Shown: positions 1-6,050, numbered from the stretch's first letter. The stretch is DNA of 10,091 nucleotides from DATBGO01 sp050011895 (GCA_050011895.1 JBEKIF010000113.1:1-10091), one strand, 5' to 3'. Program-made: numbers and translations. Notes: generated by a model from the letters alone, not told the origin.

Positions 1-276
1 GGCGTCACGTTCATCGCCGCAGTTCAGGTGATCGCCACAGCAAAAGCGAGCGTCGGACTTACCGCTGTAGCCATTGTTGTCGTCGTTGTGATCAATGTGG
101 CTCTCGTGTGGCTGCCCCTTCTGCTCTATATGGTCGCGCCCGGCTTGACCACACGTCGCATGACGGCTTTTAACGGCTGGCTGCGTGCGAACGGCCACAA
201 GATACTCATCGCGGTGCTGGTCGTGGGCGGGGCAATCGTGGCCGGCAACGGCATTTACGGGCTGGTCGTCGGCTGA
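1..276 (+). CDS. SfLAP/GAP-family membrane protein, 3' end only
   Basis: The reading frame is open from base 1, so the gene begins left of the window. The visible 91 residues hold two hydrophobic stretches, one around VAIVVVVVINVALVWLPLL and one near the end (ILIAVLVVGGAIVAGNGIYG). A short basic linker containing RMTAFNGWLRANGHK separates them. This linker followed by a last helix ending in NGIxGL is typical of the C-terminus of GAP/SfLAP proteins (sulfolipid-1-addressing protein family), which are multi-spanning inner-membrane proteins; in mycobacteria a member is linked to glycolipid export. The substrate here cannot be told. The stop TGA at 274-276 lies inside a small hairpin (CGGCT-GATG-AGCCG, 270-283). 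Family assignment rests on the C-terminal part only. Confidence 0.72.
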   Translation, partial: GVTFIAAVQVIATAKASVGLTAVAIVVVVVINVALVWLPLLLYMVAPGLTTRRMTAFNGWLRANGHKILIAVLVVGGAIVAGNGIYGLVVG

Positions 277-769
277 TGAGCCGCCCCTCTTACCGTGCTG
301 CCACTGGCGGCGTTGATGCGCCGCCCGGTGCCGGTTGAGGGCCTCGAATCCGGCCAGAGGCCAGCCCCCGGCAAGCGGGTGCGCCGCGACGGCACGCTGA
401 CGGTTCAGGTGTCGCACCCGCCTGAGCCGGGCAGCTGGCAGCCTCCGGCTAGGGCTGCAGGGTTGTTACCTGAGCTAACACGCCAACTGCCAACGCAGTA
501 CCAACGCAGTGGCTGTGGCTTCATCAGTAAGTCAGTATCAGCAGGTTCATGCCGATTCGGGATCATCCACTCTCGCTGATCTACAGCAGCAGAACCGAAG
601 ATCTACGGGACGCCTAGCGTCGTAAGCTGGCCGGTGGTTTCCTGAAGAGACGCAACGTGGGCGACCTCGCAGAGGCAGCCGAGTCAAAGGAGCGGTCGCT
701 AGTGACTACGGGCTCTTGCGACAGAGCCGACGGTCCCCGGCGCACCTGACGGTGCCGGAGGTGTTCACG
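277..769. other. Long intergenic leader before the sugar kinase
   Basis: No convincing gene is seen on either strand. The stretch contains a 17-bp palindrome (464-480), and just after it two copies of CCAACGCAGT with an 11-bp period (490-499 and 501-510). A possible ribosome binding site for the kinase lies at its right end. A frame open from 295 to 579 has no recognisable domain, no ribosome binding site and no typical composition, so it is not called. Confidence 0.5.
464..480. promoter_or_regulatory. Candidate operator palindrome upstream of pfkB-like gene
   Basis: TGTTACCTGAGCTAACA is an odd-length palindrome with one mismatched pair (C469/C475) and a central G. Its size and symmetry fit a site for a dimeric repressor such as the LacI or GntR types that control sugar genes. 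It lies about 290 bp before the kinase start. No cognate regulator is visible in the window, so the function is inferred. Confidence 0.35.
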
Positions 770-1768
770 ATGAATGACACGAACAACGGGGCGAGTCGCA
801 AGGTTGCGGTGCTGGGCCCGATCCCTCGCGACCAGATCGTGACCCATGCCGGTGAGCGGTTCGAGAAGTACGGTTGCGTGCTGTATACGGTGGCCGCCCT
901 GTCGGCTCTGCTGGATGCTGGCGACACGATCGTCCCGGTATCGCACGTCCGCCGGCAGGACGAGGGCCCGATCAAGGAGATCCTCGGGTCGTTCCCGAAC
1001 ATCGACACCTCTGGTATAACGTCGCCGGCCGACCAGGGGGACGTCATCGAGCTGCGTTATGTCGCCCACAACCGCCGGGTCGAGCGGCAGGTGTGCTTCA
1101 TGAACCCGATCGTCCCGGCCGACGTCGAGCAAATGCTCGATGCGGATGTGTTTGTCTGTGTCCCGATCACGGATTATGAGGTGGGGCAGCCGACGCTGCG
1201 GTACATCAAGGAGCACAGCCGGGCGGCCGTGGTGCTGGATGCCCACGGCCCGACGGTGACGCTGACCCGCAGCGGCGAGCGCCATCCGAGGGTGTGGGCG
1301 GACCGGGACGTGTGGCTTCCGTATGTCGACATCTTGAAGATGAACCTGGAGGAGGCGAGCTCGGCGTGGCTCGGCGAGTCGGCGGAGGTGACGGTGCATC
1401 CGCCGAGGCTGGGCGCAGGAGAACTGCGCGACCTGGCGCGTCACTGCCTGGACCGCGGTGTCGGGGCGGTATGCGTGACCCTCGACGAGCGTGGCTGCGT
1501 GGCCTTCTGGCGGGACGGCTCCGGCGGGGTCGCCGAGGAGCTCGTCGATCGCATCGAGGTGGAGCACGTGGTGGACACGACCGGTGCTGGCGACTCGTTC
1601 GCCGGGGGATTGGCCTACGGCTACCTGGCGCACCGGGATTACGTCGTGGCCTGCCAGTACGGCAATGCGATGGGCGCTCAGCGCTGCACCGGCGCGGAAC
1701 TTAACGTCTACCTGTCACGAGAGGAAACGGAGCGGCAGATCCTGGCAGCGTACGGCCATCGATCGTAG
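770..1768 (+). CDS. PfkB-family carbohydrate kinase
   Basis: A cytoplasmic sugar kinase of the ribokinase/PfkB superfamily, 332 residues, close to the usual ~300-330. The second PfkB signature is present as DTTGAGDSFAGGLAYG (residues 269-284), with Asp275 as the expected catalytic base and GAG as the anion hole. The metal-binding NxxE motif is NLEE (192-195). The N-terminus (KVAVLGPIPRDQIV) is the usual first beta strand. ATG 770 was chosen because GGAGGT (757-762) precedes it by 7 nt; a TTG at 716 would add 18 poorly structured residues. The next gene begins 14 bp after the stop and is a GH65 phosphorylase fragment, so the pair was probably a disaccharide-use operon in which a phosphorylase splits a sugar and the kinase phosphorylates a released or related sugar. 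The actual substrate cannot be read from the sequence. Confidence 0.88.
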   Translation: MNDTNNGASRKVAVLGPIPRDQIVTHAGERFEKYGCVLYTVAALSALLDAGDTIVPVSHVRRQDEGPIKEILGSFPNIDTSGITSPADQGDVIELRYVAHNRRVERQVCFMNPIVPADVEQMLDADVFVCVPITDYEVGQPTLRYIKEHSRAAVVLDAHGPTVTLTRSGERHPRVWADRDVWLPYVDILKMNLEEASSAWLGESAEVTVHPPRLGAGELRDLARHCLDRGVGAVCVTLDERGCVAFWRDGSGGVAEELVDRIEVEHVVDTTGAGDSFAGGLAYGYLAHRDYVVACQYGNAMGAQRCTGAELNVYLSREETERQILAAYGHRS

Positions 1769-1782
1769 GGACAGGAGTCCCC

Positions 1783-2340
1783 ATGAACGCTGATCTGGAC
1801 AGTGCGGATACCCGTTGGCTGATCGCGGAGGACGGCTTTACCGCGGCGCTGGCCAACGCCTACGAGACGCTGTTCACCACCGGCAACGGATACCTTGGCA
1901 CGAGGGGCTCCCTGGAGGAGGGCCACGAGGGTCCACTTTGCCAGCAGCGCCGACAGCATCTGTGCTGCCTGCAGGCGCGGATCACTCCGGAGAACCACAC
2001 GGCAGCTGTATTGGCACGGACAGCACATCTACTGTCACCCACTGAGCCGCCAGAGGCGCTCATCGACATTTTGCATAGCCGGGTGGCTGAGGATCCGGAT
2101 TGGGGCGGCCAGGTCGCCATCCTGCGCGACACGACAAGCCCGTGGCCACGGCTGGCCAACCGCTGGAAGCTCCCGGACGTGCTCGATCCAGCATTGAGGC
2201 GGGTGTTCACCGGCCACACTGGCGCCGTAAGGGCAATCGAGATGGGACAAGACAGCCGTTGGCTGGCCTCAGTTGGCAATGATGGAGCCGTGCGGATGTG
2301 GGATCCAGCCAGTGGAAGCGACGGCAAGGTGCGCATCTGA
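1783..2340 (+). pseudogene. Chimeric ORF: GH65 phosphorylase N-terminus joined to WD40 protein fragment
   Basis: ATG 1783 has AGGAG at 1772-1776. Residues 1-50 match the start of glycoside hydrolase family 65 (maltose/trehalose/kojibiose phosphorylases), including WLIAEDGF and TTGNGYLGTRGSLEEGHEG. A GH65 enzyme is about 750-800 residues, so more than 90 percent, including the catalytic domain, is missing. From about residue 67 the protein is the linker and first blade of an NB-ARC/AfsR-like WD40 protein: TAHLLSPTEPPEALIDILHS, RLANRWKLPD, then TGHTGAVRAIEM and NDGAVRMWDPASG. The join falls near 1930-1980. The frame ends at TGA 2338-2340, where the repeat pattern (KVRI-W-DPASG) requires Trp, so the WD40 part is itself broken. 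A functional protein is unlikely, though the 185-residue frame can be translated from a good ribosome binding site. Confidence 0.78.
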
Positions 2341-2667
2341 GATCCGGCCAGCGGCATCCAGATTGTTGTCACGGAGAGCCATCTTGGCGCGGTAGCTGCG
2401 ATGGCCGTGGCGTCGGATCGGAATTGGCTCGCCTCAGGGGGCGACGATGGCACGGTCCGGATCTGGGACGTCGCCAACTCCCAGGAGCAGGCAATCCTGA
2501 AAGTAGATGCTCACAACACCGTGACGGCACTGGCTCTGGCGCCGAATGGGAGCTGGCTGGCTTCGGGCGGTAAAGGTGGAATCGTTCGAGTCTGGGACGT
2601 GGCCAGCGGAAAGCAGACGGCCGCAATGAAAGCCGATGTCGCCATGCAAGGCGATATTGCCGGATGA
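2341..2667 (+). pseudogene. WD40 repeat remnant, in-frame continuation after a nonsense codon
   Basis: The frame continues directly after the TGA at 2338-2340 with DPASG and then two WD40 blades: NWLASGGDDGTVRIWDVAN and SWLASGGKGGIVRVWDVASG. This shows that the upstream chimera and this segment were one gene. The spacing is also wrong: only 13 residues separate the WD of the previous blade (Trp173 of the ORF) from the stop that replaces the next Trp, where a blade needs about 40. A blade has therefore been lost, probably by recombination between repeated GATCC(A/G)GCCAG(T/C)GG segments. The frame ends at 2665-2667 inside an imperfect palindrome. No ribosome binding site suggests separate translation; ATG 2401 is internal to a blade. 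Confidence 0.72.
2632..2661. repeat. Imperfect palindrome at the junction of opposing WD40 fragments
   Basis: The 30 bp are centred on TGCA (2645-2648), and 11 of the 15 base pairs are complementary. It lies exactly where the plus-strand WD40 frame stops resembling a blade and the minus-strand fragment begins. It may be the scar of an inversion or hairpin-mediated rearrangement; the mechanism is inferred. Confidence 0.45.
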
Positions 2668-2766
2668 GGCCAGCCATCGGCCATCGGGCGCGACGGCCAC
2701 ACTTGTCACCGGGCCGACATCGCGTGATCCAGGCAGCTGCGGCGCATCACCTAACCGGATTGTGCC
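2659..2766 (-). pseudogene. Inverted WD40 repeat fragment
   Basis: Read on the minus strand from 2766, the sequence encodes the end of one WD40 blade (GTIRLGD, where the consensus has GTIRLWD) and the start of the next (GPVTSVAVAPDGRWLASSG). This is the same kind of repeat as on the plus strand to its left but in the opposite orientation, so the two fragments meet tail to tail. The meeting point is an imperfect 30-bp palindrome (2632-2661). No start, stop or complete blade frames it as a gene. It is best read as a piece of the decayed WD40 gene, or of a relative, that was inverted. Confidence 0.6.
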
Positions 2767-2882
2767 TTTTGCGTGCCGTGAGTATGGCGCATGCATGCCG
2801 GATCTCAGTCCGCGCGCGATCGTCGAAGGACCCGGGGCGGGCTGGTCGACGGGGACTGCCCCGCTCGGGCCGCCCGGCCAGG

Positions 2883-2906
2883 AACAGGGTTAGCTGGAAC
2901 CCTGTT
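2883..2906. promoter_or_regulatory. Perfect 9-bp hairpin or inverted repeat upstream of the oxidoreductase
   Basis: AACAGGGTT and AACCCTGTT form a perfect 9-bp inverted repeat with a 6-nt spacer (AGCTGG). It lies 90 bp before the oxidoreductase start. The right arm runs into a short T-run (TTT, 2905-2907), so it may be a terminator for the decayed genes on its left. Equally, it could be a repressor operator, since quinone-oxidoreductase-like genes are often controlled by MarR, MerR or TetR proteins. The sequence alone does not separate the two. Confidence 0.5.
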
Positions 2907-2995
2907 TGCCGTGCCGGGCAACCGCCGCGTGGCTGCTTCTGCGCGCCCCGGGGGAAGGGGCGGGCTCACCCTGCCGACCTTGAAAGGACTGTTGC

Positions 2996-3898
2996 ATGCG
3001 AGCGCTGCAGTTTACGGTTTACGGAGGTCCCGAGGTCCTCACATGGGGAGATGCTCCTGTTCCGCACGCGGGGCCGGGGCAGATCCGGATCGCTGTGCGG
3101 GCGGCCAGCGTTAACCCGGTCGACTGGAAGCTGCTGGCCGGGGCCATGTCCGATGGTCAGTCCCTGGCCGGTACGGGTTATCTCGGGTACGACGCCGCTG
3201 GCGTGGTGGACGAGGTCGGTGAGGGGGTCACGGGGGTCTCCGCGGGTGATGACGTGTTCGGCCGGGGCCAGAACACTCAGGCCGAGTACGCCGTGCTGGA
3301 CGCCTGGGTGGCCAAGCCGCCGTCCATCGACTGGGCGGTGGCAGCTGCGGCCGGCGTGGCCGGTGAGACTAGTGAACGCGGTCTTCGCCTGCTCGGCGTC
3401 AAGGCGGGTGACACGATCTTCGTCGACGGTGGCGCGGGCGGCGTGGGAGCGGTCGCCGTGCAGACGGCGGTGGCCCGCGGGCCGAGGGTGATCGCCTCCG
3501 CGAGCGAAGCCAACCAGGACTACCTGCGGCAGATCAGGGCGATCCCCGTGCTTTACGGCGAGGGCGTGGTCGCCCGCGTCAGGGCCGCTGCCGGCGGGCG
3601 GGTGGACGCGGTGTTCGATGTTGCGGGCAAGACCCCGATCGATGAGCTGATCAGCCTGGTATCCGAGCCGTCCCAGGTATTGTCCATCGCCAACTCCGCA
3701 GCCGGTCAAGCTGGAGCCCGGGTGACCGGTGGCGGCGCGGACAGCAGGCCCATGCAGGCGCTGGCTGAGGTCGCCGGACTGCTGGCACAGAACAAGCTCG
3801 TGATCAAGGTGCAGACGTTCCCGTTCGACCGCGCCGCCGAGGCCTACCGCGCTAGTCAAGGCGGCCACGTCCGCGGAAAGCTCGTCTTGATCCCCTGA
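2996..3898 (+). CDS. NAD(P)-dependent quinone oxidoreductase-like protein (MDR superfamily)
   Basis: A complete 300-residue zinc-independent medium-chain dehydrogenase/reductase of the quinone-oxidoreductase type. The N-terminal GroES-like domain starts MRALQFTVYGGPEVL and includes VRAASVNPVDWKLLAG and GYDAAGVVDEVGEGV; SVNPVDWK is typical of this family, and the catalytic zinc Cys/His set of alcohol dehydrogenases is absent. The Rossmann domain carries GGAGGVG (145-151), which binds the nucleotide. The C-terminus (FDRAAEAYRASQGGHVRGKLVLIP) is the usual family ending. The expected reaction is NADPH-dependent reduction of a quinone or enone in the cytoplasm; the physiological substrate is unknown. 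ATG 2996 is supported by GAAAGGA (2982-2988) 7 nt upstream. It stands alone, with degenerate DNA on both sides. Confidence 0.9.
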   Translation: MRALQFTVYGGPEVLTWGDAPVPHAGPGQIRIAVRAASVNPVDWKLLAGAMSDGQSLAGTGYLGYDAAGVVDEVGEGVTGVSAGDDVFGRGQNTQAEYAVLDAWVAKPPSIDWAVAAAAGVAGETSERGLRLLGVKAGDTIFVDGGAGGVGAVAVQTAVARGPRVIASASEANQDYLRQIRAIPVLYGEGVVARVRAAAGGRVDAVFDVAGKTPIDELISLVSEPSQVLSIANSAAGQAGARVTGGGADSRPMQALAEVAGLLAQNKLVIKVQTFPFDRAAEAYRASQGGHVRGKLVLIP

Positions 3899-4058
3899 CC
3901 GCGGCGACCGCGGCCAGGTCGCCCGGATCCAGCGAGGTGACCACTGCACTTCGGCCCGGTCGCGTGGTGACCAGCCCTTCGCTCTCGAGGCTGCGCACCG
4001 CCCAGAACTCGCCGGTCTGTACCGCACCGTCGAGCTGAACGGGCCACCGACAGACGGT
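3885..4058 (-). pseudogene. GntR-like regulator remnant (winged-helix wing region)
   Basis: On the minus strand this stretch encodes about 58 residues with AVRSLESEGLVTTRPGRS and AVVTSLDPGDLAAVAAVR. That matches the end of the winged helix and the first residues of the effector domain in GntR/FadR-type regulators (pattern REALRRLESEGLVxxRPxRGxxV, then LDPxDL). The helix-turn-helix upstream is not recognisable and the effector domain is missing: the frame runs into the 3' end of the oxidoreductase gene and becomes its antisense. No start or ribosome binding site is visible. It is a fragment, possibly of a regulator displaced by the oxidoreductase. The similarity is short, so confidence is moderate. 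Confidence 0.48.
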
Positions 4059-4472
4059 GCGTATTCGGCAGGGAGGCGCCCATTTGCCAGCCATCCCGTG
4101 TCGCCGACGGTGACCGTGAGCGCACCGGGATCGGGATATGTGCGCTCCGCTGCTGTCCACGCTGGAGTGCCGGGCCATCCTGCAGCTGACGCGGGCGACT
4201 GCACCCAGGCGACGAAGCGGCAGGCGCCACGTCGCACTGTGATGATCACGGCTGATTGTGTTCCGTGCCTGTTCCGTCAAATGGGCGCTCGGCACCGCAA
4301 CAGCCCAGGGCGGCGGATCCGGCGCCGCCGGTCCGGCCGGTATCACTGCAGCTCAGGGCCATGTTGGCCGGTGATGACCAGGGAGGACCCGGGCGAACGC
4401 GCGGTGCCCCGGACCGTGCACTTTCAGCGTGACGGATGGGTCTCGCGTACTCGGTCTGAGCTGGGGTTTTGC
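4059..4472. other. Non-coding or degenerate stretch before the first tRNA-Tyr fragment
   Basis: No gene could be supported. Open frames on both strands here are arginine- and proline-rich translations of GC-rich DNA without domains or ribosome binding sites. The last ~20 bp (from 4453) repeat almost exactly at 9591-9611, next to the second tRNA fragment, so they belong to the duplicated attachment region. Confidence 0.45.
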
Positions 4473-4525
4473 TGGTGGCAGGTGTTGGGTTCGAACCAAC
4501 GTAGGCTTAGCCGACGGTTTTACAG
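4473..4525 (-). repeat. tRNA-Tyr(GTA) 3' half, attachment-site-like direct repeat copy 1
   Basis: The minus strand reads as tRNA positions 32 to 76. It has the anticodon loop CTGTAAA with anticodon GTA (4523-4521), the 3' anticodon strand ACCGT, a 13-nt long variable region with a GGC/GCC stem (typical of bacterial tRNA-Tyr), T arm GTTGG-TTCGAAC-CCAAC, 3' acceptor strand ACCTGCC, discriminator A, and encoded CCA. The bases upstream of the loop (GGATAT) cannot pair with ACCGT, and there is no D arm, so this is not a working tRNA. It is identical over 53 bp to 9612-9664. Such a fragment, beginning in the anticodon loop and ending at the 3' end, is the usual footprint of tyrosine-recombinase integration. 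Confidence 0.82.
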
Positions 4526-4663
4526 ATATCCGCCAACATGCCTGTGGGCTGCGCAAACGTACACTCGACATGACTTCCTCCGCGTATTCTCCGCCAGGTC
4601 CACGTCCTGCGACAATAAGCAAGGAGAGAGCGACGGGAAGCTTGTGGCGGCTGTTAGCCCGCT

Positions 4664-5116
4664 CTAGCGGCGCCGTTTGCTGCGAGCCTTGGGTGTGGCG
4701 GGCAACCCGCGGGCGAGATCTCGCAGGCCGCGCTCGAAGCGCGCCACGACGTGGGGGTCGACAGGCGGCTCCCCGTCGGAGTCACAGCACGGCGGCTTGG
4801 TGCGGGGCTCCTCCGGCTCGGCGATGCCCAGCGCTGCATACAGCAGCCGGTAGGGGTTGGCCGTGCGCGTGTGCTCGGCGACGAGCAGCAGGATGCACCG
4901 ATCCGGTGTCTCAAAAACGGTCAGGAGACGCCACGCGCCGTAGAGATCCAGCCTGCAAACGACCGAGAGCTCTTCTCCTGCCAGCCGTACACCCGCGGCC
5001 GCGCAGCCGCGCCGGCGTATGTCCTCGACCGCTAACACGAAAGTGGCTTTGGCTTTGCCGCGCAGTGACGCGATCTGCTCGCGAGCTAGCTGCGTAGGAA
5101 CAGTCGTGACCGTCAG
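4664..5116 (-). CDS. RelE/HigB-like putative toxin, second gene of a toxin-antitoxin-type pair
   Basis: A small basic protein with a RelE-like layout. An N-terminal helical part (AREQIASLRGKAKATFVLAV) is followed by a beta-rich core with LDLYGAWRLLTVFET, CILLLVAEHTRTANPYRLLY, then a charged tail ending in KARSKRRR. The GxWR-like core and the gene position directly after an HTH protein suggest a type II toxin acting on mRNA or ribosomes; this is inference. The start is unusual. The only standard start in frame is GTG 5038, which would cut off the first helix. A CTG at 5116 has GGGGGAG a few bases upstream and overlaps the stop of the preceding gene as CTGA, giving 150 residues. I chose CTG; the 124-residue GTG form remains possible. 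Confidence 0.62.
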   Translation of the reverse strand: MTVTTVPTQLAREQIASLRGKAKATFVLAVEDIRRRGCAAAGVRLAGEELSVVCRLDLYGAWRLLTVFETPDRCILLLVAEHTRTANPYRLLYAALGIAEPEEPRTKPPCCDSDGEPPVDPHVVARFERGLRDLARGLPATPKARSKRRR

Positions 5117-5625
5117 CTTCGCTCCCCCGCGCCTGGATCAGCGAGCTCACGGCGTGCCCAGTCAAGGTCTTCCGCCGAAGGCACGTACTCCTCGCCGAGT
5201 TCCCCGGCGCGCAGCTGGCGCAGCGCCTCGGCAAGCTTGCCGTCGGCGTAGTCGGCGGCGTCTTGACCAGACCACCACATGTAATCCCGGAGCTCACGGC
5301 TCTTTCCGAGCCGCCGGAGTTCCTCAAGGAGAACCTGCAGGCGGACGAGGCTGTCAGTGGTGACCTCATGGCGGCGCCGCGTCACATGAGCTGACACCAG
5401 AACGCCTGCCTGCCGCCAAGACTCGACTGTTGTCCGGGAGACCCCGAGCAGGCGCGCAGCCACAGCCACCGACACACTGGGCAGCTCGTCCCGCCTGTGC
5501 TCCAGCAAGACCTGAGCAGCCTCCCTGACCCGCTGCTCATCAAGTCTTCCGGCGGCCATGTCATGCAACAGGGCAACATCAGCGACAACCTGCTCGGCGC
5601 GGCCATACTCACTAGCGACGGACAC
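5113..5625 (-). CDS. HTH-domain putative antitoxin / autorepressor
   Basis: This 170-residue cytoplasmic protein has a helix-turn-helix, SVAVAARLLGVSRTTVESWR, at about residues 51-70, of the excisionase/MerR-like type. Around it are an N-terminal helical segment (YGRAEQVVADVALLHDMAAG) and an acidic C-terminal part containing YMWWSGQDAADYADGKLAEA, which would be the toxin-binding side in an antitoxin. GTG 5625 was chosen over GTG 5673 because AGGAGGAGGT (5640-5631) precedes it by 5 nt, and because the upstream start would place the promoter and operator inside the gene. It overlaps the RelE-like gene by the bases CTGA, so the two are translationally coupled with the antitoxin first, the usual order for type II systems. 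The large size (170 residues against the common 70-100) is unusual. Confidence 0.68.
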   Translation of the reverse strand: MSVASEYGRAEQVVADVALLHDMAAGRLDEQRVREAAQVLLEHRRDELPSVSVAVAARLLGVSRTTVESWRQAGVLVSAHVTRRRHEVTTDSLVRLQVLLEELRRLGKSRELRDYMWWSGQDAADYADGKLAEALRQLRAGELGEEYVPSAEDLDWARRELADPGAGERS

Positions 5626-5639
5626 CTGCCACCTCCTCC

Positions 5640-5679
5640 TGCTGAACAAAATTATGCCAGATTTGTTCAGCACTGGCCA
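5640..5679 (-). promoter_or_regulatory. Promoter with overlapping palindromic operator for the toxin-antitoxin-type operon
   Basis: An exact 11-bp inverted repeat, TGCTGAACAAA (5640-5650) and TTTGTTCAGCA (5662-5672), is separated by 11 bp. On the minus strand the spacer holds an extended -10 box, TGG-CATAAT (-10 hexamer at 5656-5651), and TGGCCA (5679-5674) lies 17 nt upstream as a weak -35. The ribosome binding site begins at the edge of the inner arm. A repressor bound to the two arms would cover the -10, the arrangement expected for autoregulation by the HTH protein encoded just downstream. Confidence 0.72.
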
Positions 5680-6050
5680 GCAATCACGGCCGAGCCGCCA
5701 ATGGCGTTCGCGGCGGACACGGAGGTACCTGCCATCTACTCACCCCCAGTGTCCAGGCATCGGCGTACGACGCCGCGCAGTGAGCCAGGACCGGCGGCCA
5801 GGCCGGGTCTACACCGGACTGGTCCGAGTCCAGCCTCGCGCTGCGCCATACAGACGGCATCACGCTGAGCGGCGAAGAAGATCAGGGAGAACGCTCGCAG
5901 ATCCGCCGTTCGGTGCGCACGTCAGCTAAATGCTGATCATGAGATGGTCCACGCAGAGCTGGATGTTCTGTGTTCTGCGAGCTGGCTTCGCCAGCTTGTG
6001 CCGTCTGGTTTACTCCCGCGGCGTGCGGGACTCTGGGCGGGGAGTGATGC
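5680..6050. other. Intergenic stretch without a supported gene
   Basis: No domain-bearing frame is seen on either strand. The only structures noted are two hairpins near its right end (5980-5996 and 6014-6030), which lie just past the end of the minus-strand nuclease remnant. Confidence 0.45.
5980..6030 (-). terminator. Two hairpins downstream of the HsdR_N-like remnant
   Basis: AGCTGGC-TTC-GCCAGCT (5980-5996) is a perfect 7-bp stem, and TCCCGC-GGCGT-GCGGGA (6014-6030) a perfect 6-bp stem. Both follow the stop of the minus-strand gene at 6051 within about 70 nt. There is no long U-tract, as is common for high-GC terminators, so the role is probable rather than certain. Confidence 0.38.

Noticed and set aside
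481..515. Two tandem CCAACGCAGT copies as a possible iteron or CRISPR-like array
   Set aside because: There are only two units of 11 bp, with no spacers, no replication gene and no cas gene nearby.
614..1633. A 339-codon minus-strand open frame opposite the sugar kinase
   Set aside because: It is Arg/His/Asp-rich, has no domain, and lies antisense to a kinase with intact catalytic motifs; long antisense frames are common at high GC.
2966..4249. A 427-codon minus-strand open frame opposite the oxidoreductase
   Set aside because: No domain is recognisable, and the plus-strand gene has its nucleotide motif, ribosome binding site and family-typical ends.
4473..4525. A functional tRNA gene at the GGTTCGAACC T-loop sequences (also at 9612-9664)
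   Set aside because: The 5' half is missing at both places: no D arm, no 5' acceptor strand, and the bases before the anticodon loop cannot pair with ACCGT.
4098..4667. Plus-strand open frames ending in peptides such as WWQVLGSNQRRLSRRFYR
   Set aside because: The peptide is the antisense translation of the tRNA-Tyr 3' half. Similar spurious hypothetical proteins turn up in actinomycete annotations for the same reason.
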